64,000 nt of DNA from NCBI GenBank assembly GCA_036794825.1, contig DAIRGA010000001.1, positions 248,001-312,000 of the forward strand, read 5' to 3'. Under the pieces are notes generated by a model, which saw nothing but the letters and a program-made list of their open reading frames with translations, did not search any database and was not told where the DNA came from. Position numbers and translations under genes: made by a program. This DNA comes from RZYY01 sp036794825 (GTDB lineage Bacteria > Bacteroidota > Bacteroidia > Bacteroidales > 4484-276). Numbering within the stretch: position 1 is the stretch's first letter; each line of letters opens with the position of its first letter. This document shows, piece by piece, positions 44,601 through 51,217 of this stretch.

Positions 44601-44807
44601 ATGAAACCAAGTAACAACCTCAACCACAGAGGACAAAAAAGGACACCCACAGATGCAGAGGAACGGAACAACAAACTGTTTTCGTTCCTGTGCGCTGTGC
44701 CTCACATTCAGGAAATCCACCCCCAAGCCATTTCCGTATTAGCCGAAAGATTTGCTATTGATACGAAGGAGTTAACAGAACTGATTAAACTTTATGCTGC
44801 ACTATGA
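44601..44807 (+). CDS. Small protein of unknown function in the rep operon
   Basis: I do not recognise this 68-residue protein. It is basic and Asn-rich at the N-terminus (KPSNNLNHRGQKRTPTDAEE) and helical at the C-terminus. Its last codons overlap the start of the replication gene (ATGA, 4 bases), so translation is coupled. It could be a copy-control or accessory factor. It is kept as a gene because of the tight spacing on both sides. Confidence 0.6.
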   Translation: MKPSNNLNHRGQKRTPTDAEERNNKLFSFLCAVPHIQEIHPQAISVLAERFAIDTKELTELIKLYAAL

Positions 44808-46153
44808 TTTGTAACTTTTCCACCCATCAACTACCTATTGAGCCTCAACGCTTGATTGATAACCCAATACTTGACTTTTCCGGTAAGTATTCTGCAAGCA
44901 CCGGCGACACATCAACAAATAAAATCTATTGCGAAAAACAACACCTGACGTGGGCAATAAAAGATAACAAGCCATTCCTTAAAGGAAACCTGCATAAGTA
45001 CTTCACCAATGATCCGCTAATTGGTAACAGCAGCCAGTTTAGTATTAGCCAGATACAATCAGCAATTGACCAGATAGAACAAGACTACCATATGAACGCT
45101 TCTTCTATCATGCTCCGAAGTTTCGAGTTTGCTGTTAATATTACCGGACTTGATAAGTACGACCTGACCACCGAAACCGTTCTGGATAGCTTTGTAATGC
45201 ACGAAGGCGTTAGGTTTAACAAGGTTAAAAATAAATCCAGATACGAAACCACAGCCGAGCATGCACACTATGATCTGAAAGCCTACGACAAAGCCTTGCA
45301 ATACACCACAGACCCAACGCTTAGATTTGAAGTTCATCTTAAAGCCATGCAACCGGTTAAAGAGATCGGTATTAAATCACTTGCTGACTTCGGAAATAAA
45401 GACAAGCTGAAAGGATTGCAGAATATTCTAATGCAAAAAACTGATGGATTGATTTTTTTAGACCCTCTTGCATTGCTTAATCCAAAAACGACCAAACAGC
45501 AACGGGAAAAGCTATTGGACGGAAGTAGGCCTGAATATTGGGAAGGACTTGTTAGGAATGGAAAAAAAAATATCACTACAATCAGAAAGCGATACAAAGA
45601 GTTGGTTTGTGAATTGGCAGGAAGAAACATTGCGGAAATCCTGAAAACCGAAATAGAAAACCACTGCAATAAATTACTGATTGAGGAGAATGTAGATTGT
45701 CCACGATTTAAACCTTTAGACTTGTGTTTAAATCATGGACAAAGTACCCCCCTAATAACCGATCCCGAAAGTACTTTAAATCATGGACAAAGTGAAACAA
45801 TGCTACCAAACTCCGAAAGTACTTTAAATCATGGACAAAGTGAAATAGAAAGTACTTTAAATCATGGACAAACTGAAACAGATAGTACTTTAAATCATGG
45901 ACAAAGTACCACAGAAACAACCACCAGAAACAACCACCTAAGACAGCCTGATCAGGCAGACAATGCCGGAATGATGATTTATCAGCAATGGCAAAAGTTT
46001 AATCCTAAAAACATGTTCATCAATCCTAAGAAGTTTCCAATGATGACTAAATACAATCTTGAAATGCTTTGCGATGATCTGTACTTCAACCAGAATGTAA
46101 GTATCCGGCCTGATGAGTATTATCGTAAATACGAATCACTTTTAAGCCAATAG
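44804..46153 (+). CDS. rep: Phage/plasmid replication initiator, gene II/X-like
   Basis: The first ~290 of 449 residues resemble the gene II/X replication proteins of filamentous phages and related plasmids. Features are WAIKDNKPFLKGNLHKYF, a helical segment followed by LRSFEFAVNITG, then AHYDLKAYDKALQY and LRFEVHLKAM. Such proteins nick one strand to start rolling-circle replication. Residues ~305-370 are a low-complexity stretch with five STLNHGQS-type repeats, encoded by conserved DNA repeats. The last ~75 residues form a separate helical domain. Together with the integrase it suggests that the element can replicate after excision. The family call is from memory of motifs and was not searched. 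Confidence 0.65.
   Translation: MICNFSTHQLPIEPQRLIDNPILDFSGKYSASTGDTSTNKIYCEKQHLTWAIKDNKPFLKGNLHKYFTNDPLIGNSSQFSISQIQSAIDQIEQDYHMNASSIMLRSFEFAVNITGLDKYDLTTETVLDSFVMHEGVRFNKVKNKSRYETTAEHAHYDLKAYDKALQYTTDPTLRFEVHLKAMQPVKEIGIKSLADFGNKDKLKGLQNILMQKTDGLIFLDPLALLNPKTTKQQREKLLDGSRPEYWEGLVRNGKKNITTIRKRYKELVCELAGRNIAEILKTEIENHCNKLLIEENVDCPRFKPLDLCLNHGQSTPLITDPESTLNHGQSETMLPNSESTLNHGQSEIESTLNHGQTETDSTLNHGQSTTETTTRNNHLRQPDQADNAGMMIYQQWQKFNPKNMFINPKKFPMMTKYNLEMLCDDLYFNQNVSIRPDEYYRKYESLLSQ
45697..45907 (+). repeat. Iteron-like repeats inside rep (5 direct, 1 inverted)
   Basis: TTTAAATCATGGACAAAGT occurs at 45727, 45775, 45823, 45856 (one base different) and 45889, with spacings 48, 48, 33 and 33. An inverted copy with one mismatch (TTGTCCACGATTTAAA) lies at 45697-45712. 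Copies 2-5 are preceded by AGTAC. Copy 5 also forms a GTACTTT/AAAGTAC hairpin. The inverted copy encodes unrelated amino acids, so the DNA, not the peptide, seems to be conserved. Confidence 0.8.
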
Positions 46154-46202
46154 AACAACTCACCCCCGACAATGTGCCTAACCAATCCTAACCATCTAAA
46201 AA

Positions 46203-46319
46203 TTGAACTACCGTGCGTACCTGTCACGCAACGATCTGGTTAACCGACTTGCCAATATCAGCAAGCGGAGCCAGCACCAAACACAATACATTGCATTAAC
46301 CACCTACCCGAAAGCCTAA
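46203..46319 (+). CDS. Possible 38-residue protein (TTG start)
   Basis: A frame beginning at TTG encodes a basic, Arg/Asn-rich peptide containing NYRAYLSRNDLVNRLANISK and ends at TAA. It follows rep by 49 bases. Codon choice looks protein-like, but the start is weak and no family is recognised; it could equally be the decayed end of a larger gene. Confidence 0.25.
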   Translation: MNYRAYLSRNDLVNRLANISKRSQHQTQYIALTTYPKA

Positions 46320-46957
46320 AAACGATTTAAAGCCCCTCTAACGGACTTTTACCCTTTTCCGCACTTAGATACTATAAAAGTATGAACGTTTGCCTATGGG
46401 CTTAAAAATGGCCTTAAATTAAATTCCCTGCCTTTAGGTATTGTTTTCCCCTTAAAGTTTGTCTTATTAGTATCCACCAGAAATGTAGCCCGTGTATGGC
46501 TGCCAATCCATTAACACAAATTAACGGCCTGTAATTGATTTACAGTGTATTACTTTGGCTAATGTTAAGTATTAGTTGAAGTGTGATTACTTTACACCCT
46601 TTTGGGGGTAAACGTCAAAATTAGCGCAAACTCCTGGTAGTTTTTCCCAAATCTGGGATTAACTAAGTGATGAATTCCGTTCATACGGAAAACATGGATT
46701 TAGAGCAACTTAATTAATAAACGACCCCCAACGCCTACGATTGCGGAAACCATTTTTTGCGGACGGTGGGCGCGGTCTGCGTATTATTTTTTTGTGTGTG
46801 ATGGTGCGGGGTAACTAAATTATATCGGTAATCCTGTACCGAAATAATAACATGTAGGGTATTAGCAATGCAGCCCACCAAGTTTATCCTGATGGGCTGC
46901 CTTGTTACCGTTTAACCTGTTTGCTGTCAGGCGGTACACATTTTCGTAAATCCCTGC
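46320..46957. other. Hairpin-rich non-coding region, candidate replication origin
   Basis: No convincing gene lies in these ~640 bases. Several hairpins occur: TACACCC-TTTT-GGGGGTA (46593-46610, one mismatch), TCCCA-AATC-TGGGA (46645-46658), a perfect TTCCGT-TCAT-ACGGAA (46675-46690), and GCAGCCCA/TGGGCTGC (46870-46900). The first three are clustered within 100 bases, as in single- or double-strand origins of rolling-circle replicons. The last may be a terminator. Confidence 0.45.
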
Positions 46958-47146
46958 TTAGTTGACCAGGTCAAACCATTTGCGCCGAACTGGTGCAATC
47001 CACTGCGAAACGTCCGCACCAATCATGTGACTAAACCAACCAGCTTCTTTGGTTGTGCCTGCCGGAATGCTTACAAGTGGAGAACTGATTTCTTTTTTGA
47101 GCCTTAACATTTGGCCGTCCGTGAACCGTTTAATTGTTGCTGCCAT
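46958..47146 (-). CDS. Small conserved-looking protein of unknown function
   Basis: The 62-residue product (starting MAATIKRFTDGQMLRLKKEI, ending WIAPVRRKWFDLVN) is basic and Trp-rich and matches no family I know. It is supported as a gene by a perfect -7 element 39-46 bases upstream on the same strand, in a sequence context (TATCTTTGCCC) very like the integrase promoter. It lies at the right end of the element, facing away from the tRNA, and may be a regulator or excision factor. Confidence 0.5.
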   Translation of the reverse strand: MAATIKRFTDGQMLRLKKEISSPLVSIPAGTTKEAGWFSHMIGADVSQWIAPVRRKWFDLVN

Positions 47147-47184
47147 TGCTTTAACTTTTTTGGTTAGTGTTTAAATTATCGGGG

Positions 47185-47192
47185 CAAAGATA
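47185..47192 (-). promoter_or_regulatory. -7 promoter element for the right-end small gene
   Basis: TATCTTTG on the minus strand is a perfect TAnnTTTG match and shares TATCTTTGCC with the integrase promoter. Confidence 0.5.
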
Positions 47193-47223
47193 AAGGCTTA
47201 AAAATTCAATTCCCGGCTGATTG

Positions 47224-47242
47224 CGTCCCCGATGGCGTCCCC
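47224..47242 (+). repeat. 19-base direct repeat near the right end (partner at 42733-42751)
   Basis: CGTCCCCGATGGCGTCCCC matches the left-end copy in 18 of 19 positions and the same orientation. It is 55 bases from the right attachment sequence. Confidence 0.6.
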
Positions 47243-47245
47243 ATA

Positions 47246-47285
47246 CAAAAAAACCGGCCTATAACTACTTGTTAATAAGCCGGTT
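47246..47285 (-). terminator. Terminator for tRNA-Gln supplied by the element
   Basis: AACCGGC (47252-47258) pairs with GCCGGTT (47279-47285); on the minus strand a run of seven Ts follows. It lies 13 bases past the tRNA 3' end. Confidence 0.75.
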
Positions 47286-47298
47286 AATCATTTTGTTG

Positions 47299-47369
47299 TT
47301 GCCCGACCAGGACTCGAACCTAGACCAAGAGAACCAAAATCTCTTGTGCTGCCATTACACCATCGGGCA
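47299..47369 (-). tRNA. tRNA-Gln (anticodon TTG), integration target
   Basis: On the minus strand the cloverleaf has acceptor TGCCCGA/TCGGGCA (with the U1-A72 pair typical of glutamine tRNAs), anticodon stem AGAGA/TCTCT around TTTTGGT (anticodon TTG) and a T arm ending in CCTGG. CCA is not encoded. Its 3' end is duplicated at 42565, marking it as the attachment site of the element. Confidence 0.95.
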
Positions 47370-47387
47370 TCCGATTTTTTGAGGCCG

Positions 47388-47395
47388 CAAAAATA
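47388..47395 (-). promoter_or_regulatory. -7 promoter element for tRNA-Gln
   Basis: TATTTTTG on the minus strand matches TAnnTTTG perfectly, 18 bases before the tRNA. It is the same octamer as at the tRNA-Ala promoter. Confidence 0.6.
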
Positions 47396-47473
47396 ATACT
47401 TTTTCATTGCTGAAAAAGAATTTTTCTGTTTTAAACGATTAATTGTCCACAGCAGAGCCACTTTGGCCAACAC

Positions 47474-47785
47474 TCAGCACATCCGTGCGATCATCGAACC
47501 TATTAGGTTCCGGTTCTTTATTAGGAATCGAAGCTCATTACCCTGATCCAGGATGAGATTTAAACCGTTACTCAGTACAATCCAGGTATTGAAAAAGATA
47601 ACATTGCTGATTGTTTTTGGGTCAATTTCCAGGTCGTACTCACCTGTGTGCCCGTTAATGCTTTTGAAATAGATGCGCTGGTTGGTGAGGATGAGTTTGC
47701 CCCGGACCTTCCCGTTCCCGTTGATGCATAAATCGGAATCGGTGGCTTTCATCACCAGTTCGTTGGCTTTCAGACTGATTTTCAT
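47474..47785 (-). CDS. Small GRAM/PH-like domain protein
   Basis: The 103-residue product contains GKVRGKLILTNQRIYFKS, the strand-turn-strand pattern of GRAM/bacterial PH domains, followed by IDPKTISNVIFFNTWIVLSN and a final helix. Such domains often bind lipids or membrane partners in eukaryotes; the bacterial role is unclear. It lies between the tRNA-Gln promoter and the secreted peptidase and has no clear operon partner. Confidence 0.65.
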   Translation of the reverse strand: MKISLKANELVMKATDSDLCINGNGKVRGKLILTNQRIYFKSINGHTGEYDLEIDPKTISNVIFFNTWIVLSNGLNLILDQGNELRFLIKNRNLIGSMIARMC

Positions 47786-47975
47786 TGTTGACGGTGTTTG
47801 ATGAATGGTTGCTTTGAAGAGAAAATAATGCTAATTTGACGAATTGCTCTGGATTTCGTTACAATAAACAGATAGAGAGGGTTTTACATAATCTGACATT
47901 ATTCATTTCCAGGCATTTATCACCAGCCAGGAATAACCACTGAACGACAACCTGGAGTCATTCTGTTAATAAGTG

Positions 47976-47983
47976 TAAATTTG
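47976..47983 (+). promoter_or_regulatory. -7 promoter element that decides the M28 peptidase start
   Basis: TAAATTTG is a perfect TAnnTTTG match and overlaps an in-frame TTG (47981), so the start must be later; ATG 48026 begins a good signal peptide. Confidence 0.6.
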
Positions 47984-48025
47984 CAAATCATTGGAAATAT
48001 TTTAGTACCAACAAATCACTTTATC

Positions 48026-51000
48026 ATGAAACGTTTACTGCTATTGCTTTTTGTTAGCTTGTTTACTGCTCAGATGTTCGCATCTGATCTTGTGCTCATT
48101 CCAACCAAAAACTTTGATGAGACCAAAAGTCTTTTTAAAAGTTCGGCGCTGACCGTCAATTTTTACCGCGACGAATTTGTAATTGGCACCTTAACCGGCG
48201 ATCCAAGGCCAAATTTTGTCATTCTGGATCATAACCCATGGGAAACCGGAATGAGTTATTATGTGGTTTACCTTGACCACAACGTTGATAAATCCAACTA
48301 TTACATTTCGATTAATTCGGTGGCCGATGTCCTTTGGGATGGAGGCTCCATGCTTGTTGTGAGGATTGACGAAACTATTTATGGGCAGCTTCCGCCAGCC
48401 AAAAATGATGGACTGGTCAGATTGTTTAGCAATAGGGTAGTTCTCCCGAAGGAAGTGCTTTACGGTGATGCCGGGCGATTTGATCCTGATCCATTTATTG
48501 TGAGCTTGCTTAGTATGGTAACCGGAACCAACATTACTGCTACCGTTCAGCATCTTCAAGACTATACGACCCGTAACTGCTACAAACCCCAATCAATTCT
48601 TGCCCAGAACTGGCTCAAATCCCAGTATGAAAGTATGGGATTTTCGGTTGAGCTTATGGATTTTTCGATGCCAAACGGGCCGGCAAGTGACAATGTAATT
48701 GCCACCAAATTAGGCACGAAATATCCCGATGAGTTTGTCGTACTGGGAGGTCATTACGATTCCCTTACCTGGTCAGGAGCTGAGCCTGGCGCTGATGACA
48801 ATGCTTCCGGTTCAGCGGGGGTTTTGGAGATTGCCCGTATTCTAAGTCAATATGAATTTGACCGGTCAATTATTTTCTGTGCATTTTCGGGTGAGGAGTA
48901 CGGACTTTATGGAAGCGCTGCTTATGCAGCACGTTGTGCGCAGCAGGGTATGGATATCCTCGGTTACTTTAATATGGACATGATTGGCTACCTGAAGCCC
49001 GGCAACACCCCGATGACATCATTGATCTACCCACAATCGGCTCAGGAACTGGCATCTTTTTACACGAGTGTTACCAGTACTTATCTCCCCAATTTTGTAG
49101 TAACTCCGGCAAGTTTCTCCGGTGGCGACAGCGATCATACATCATTCAACCAAAACGGTTACATGGGGATTTTCCCATTTGAAGATGTCAACAACTACAG
49201 CCCTTACATTCACACATCAAACGACCTTGTTGGGCCGAGCTATAACAATGAATCCCAGGCTGTTATTTTCACCAAAGCTATCCTCGCATCGGTGGTCACA
49301 ATGGCCAATTGGAAATTCCCGCCAAGAAACCTGATTGCTATCCCGGGCGATCAAAAAGTGGAATTGATGTGGGATGAAATGTTCGACATTGATGAGTATA
49401 GGGTTTACCGGAACGGAAGTTTCTTGTCGGCTGCCACAACCAACTATTTTGCGGATTTTGACGTGGAAAACGGAACACAGTACCAGTATTACGTAACTGC
49501 TGTTTACTCTGATTCCGGTGAAGAATCCTCCCCGTCCAATATTGTTTATGCTACACCAATGCCACCGATCGGACTTCCGCTGATGATCAATTTTGAAAAT
49601 GGCGCACCTTACTGGGAGTTTCAGGGAAGCTGGGGTGTATCCACAACGGCTTCTTATTCTCCGACACACTCGATAACCGAAAGCCCTACAGGTAATTACG
49701 CCAACAGCATCGAGATCAATGCTGAACTCAGCCCAATTAACCTGAATCTTGGTTACACATCGGCTTCCATAACTTTCTGGACAAAATACGATCTCGAAAC
49801 CAACTATGATTACATGTATCTGGAAGTCTCGACCAATGGTAATAACTGGACTATCCTGGCCACTTTCAACGGAGTCCAAAGCAACTGGGTACAAAAAACC
49901 TACTCTTTGAATTCTTACCTCAGCAATCCATACGTCCTGATTCGCTTCCGGTTTTACAGCGATAGCTATATTGTGAAAGACGGGATGTATATTGATGATT
50001 TCTCGATTAATGTGACGGGTGGCTACAATACACAACTGGTGCAGATTCCACAAGGATGGAGCGGCATTTCGAGCTATATTCTGCCAGCCCAGACCCAGGT
50101 AGCGGGCATCATGCAGCCGCTTGACAACAATCTGGTGATCCTGCAAAACATGACCGAGGTCTACTGGCCTGCTCAAAACATAAATACTATCGGTAACTGG
50201 GATGCTCATACCGGTTATAAAATCAAGCTGAACAACAATGCTAATCTTCAGTTTTCAGGTTCTTTCGAGCAAAATAAAACCCTTGCACTTCCCCAGGGCT
50301 GGAGCATTATCCCGGTTCTGGCCGATTGCCCGGTAGATTGTGACCAATTGTTTGGTAGCTTCGGCCAGGTGGTTTTGGTTAAAGATGTTGCAGCTACGGG
50401 TGTTTACTGGCCCTCACAAAACATTCAGAGTTTGCAGCAGCTTACTCCAGGCAAAGCATACTATATTTTTACCTCTGCCCCCGTTACGATTACTTTTCCG
50501 CCTTGCACCTATGGAGTTCAACCCGCTGTAACCTATCCTACGGCAAAATCCGGAAGTCGTTGGGAAATGATTGCTCCTACAGGAAACTCCCACATCATAG
50601 GCATACCGGCAGCTTTGTTACAAAGCTTTGCAATTGGCGATCAGATTGGTGTATTCACCCCAGGCGGCTTGTGTGCAGGGAGTCTCGAAATCGAGGATTT
50701 AACAACAAACAAAGCCATCACTGTTTATGCCAACGACTCCATCACCACTGGAGTTGATGGCTTTATGACAAGTGAGACTTTCTTGTTTAAACTTTTTGAA
50801 GCTTCATCAGCCATTGAGTACAATCTGATTGCGAGTTATGATAATTCCCAGCCATTCACAAACACTTTTGGCAACGAAGGAATATCGCTTTTAACCGGCC
50901 TGGTAATTGACAACACCGGTATTGCTTCAAACAATGATTTTGCCGGTATTTATCCTAATCCAGCTAAAGATCAGGTAGTTGTTAGATTAAAAAATGGATC

Positions 51001-51163
51001 AAGTGCTGAGCTTAGAGTCCTGAATCTTTCCGGCCAGCTTGTTCTTGTTCAAAACATTGAAAAGGAAGCTACGGTGATAACTTCTGGACTGGCCAAAGGA
51101 ATCTACACTTTCCGTTTCGAAGGAGATGATTTTACCGAAACCCACAAAGTGGTGATTCAGTAA
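48026..51163 (+). CDS. Secreted M28-family zinc metallopeptidase with T9SS sorting domain
   Basis: From ATG 48026 the product has 1045 residues. The order is: signal peptide (KRLLLLLFVSLFTAQMFA); N-terminal domain; M28 aminopeptidase domain (~residues 190-430) with metal and catalytic residues His243 in GGHYDS, Asp257/258 in GADDNASG, Glu290/291 in SGEEYG, Asp in NMDMIGY and His in GGDSDHTSF; a fibronectin-III-like domain; a MAM/jelly-roll-like domain; a module starting IPQGWSGISSYI; and a C-terminal T9SS type A domain (IYPNPAKDQVVV to GIYTFRFEGDD). It is predicted to be exported by the Por system and act outside the cell on peptides. The GWSGISS module recurs in the neighbouring giant protein. 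Confidence 0.93.
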   Translation: MKRLLLLLFVSLFTAQMFASDLVLIPTKNFDETKSLFKSSALTVNFYRDEFVIGTLTGDPRPNFVILDHNPWETGMSYYVVYLDHNVDKSNYYISINSVADVLWDGGSMLVVRIDETIYGQLPPAKNDGLVRLFSNRVVLPKEVLYGDAGRFDPDPFIVSLLSMVTGTNITATVQHLQDYTTRNCYKPQSILAQNWLKSQYESMGFSVELMDFSMPNGPASDNVIATKLGTKYPDEFVVLGGHYDSLTWSGAEPGADDNASGSAGVLEIARILSQYEFDRSIIFCAFSGEEYGLYGSAAYAARCAQQGMDILGYFNMDMIGYLKPGNTPMTSLIYPQSAQELASFYTSVTSTYLPNFVVTPASFSGGDSDHTSFNQNGYMGIFPFEDVNNYSPYIHTSNDLVGPSYNNESQAVIFTKAILASVVTMANWKFPPRNLIAIPGDQKVELMWDEMFDIDEYRVYRNGSFLSAATTNYFADFDVENGTQYQYYVTAVYSDSGEESSPSNIVYATPMPPIGLPLMINFENGAPYWEFQGSWGVSTTASYSPTHSITESPTGNYANSIEINAELSPINLNLGYTSASITFWTKYDLETNYDYMYLEVSTNGNNWTILATFNGVQSNWVQKTYSLNSYLSNPYVLIRFRFYSDSYIVKDGMYIDDFSINVTGGYNTQLVQIPQGWSGISSYILPAQTQVAGIMQPLDNNLVILQNMTEVYWPAQNINTIGNWDAHTGYKIKLNNNANLQFSGSFEQNKTLALPQGWSIIPVLADCPVDCDQLFGSFGQVVLVKDVAATGVYWPSQNIQSLQQLTPGKAYYIFTSAPVTITFPPCTYGVQPAVTYPTAKSGSRWEMIAPTGNSHIIGIPAALLQSFAIGDQIGVFTPGGLCAGSLEIEDLTTNKAITVYANDSITTGVDGFMTSETFLFKLFEASSAIEYNLIASYDNSQPFTNTFGNEGISLLTGLVIDNTGIASNNDFAGIYPNPAKDQVVVRLKNGSSAELRVLNLSGQLVLVQNIEKEATVITSGLAKGIYTFRFEGDDFTETHKVVIQ

Positions 51164-51172
51164 AATAACGAT

Positions 51173-51210
51173 AAAAAAAAGGCCGCTTCTTCATTAGGGC
51201 GGCCTTTTTT
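51173..51210. terminator. Bidirectional terminator between convergent genes
   Basis: GGCCGC (51181-51186) pairs with GCGGCC (51199-51204), with AAAAAAAA on the left and TTTTTT on the right, so it can end transcripts from both the M28 peptidase (plus) and the giant protein (minus). Confidence 0.85.
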
Positions 51211-51217
51211 GTATCCA

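Larger units (their letters stand above)
42565..47311. mobile_element. Integrated element at tRNA-Gln (about 4.7 kb)
   Basis: Both ends carry GTTGCCCGACCAGG: at 47298-47311 it is the 3' part of an intact tRNA-Gln, and at 42565-42578 it is an isolated fragment. Between them lie an integrase gene, a helix-turn-helix protein, a small protein, a phage gene II/X-like replication protein, a non-coding hairpin region and a minus-strand small gene. No relaxase, coupling protein, capsid or zot-like gene is visible, so it is not self-transmissible by any system I recognise. It resembles an integrative plasmid or phage satellite that can replicate after excision. Confidence 0.8.

Noticed and set aside
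45697..45907. CRISPR array
   Set aside because: The repeats are only 19 bases, in frame with rep, have unequal spacing (48 and 33) and there are no cas genes.
45708..45920. Minus-strand frame with a repeated FVHDLKYF peptide
   Set aside because: It is the other-strand reading of the DNA repeats inside rep, with no start signal of its own.
47288..47473. 61-residue minus-strand frame over the tRNA-Gln
   Set aside because: It runs through the tRNA gene and its promoter.
49217..50209. 330-residue minus-strand frame antisense to the M28 peptidase
   Set aside because: Shadow of the peptidase coding sequence, with no promoter and no family resemblance.
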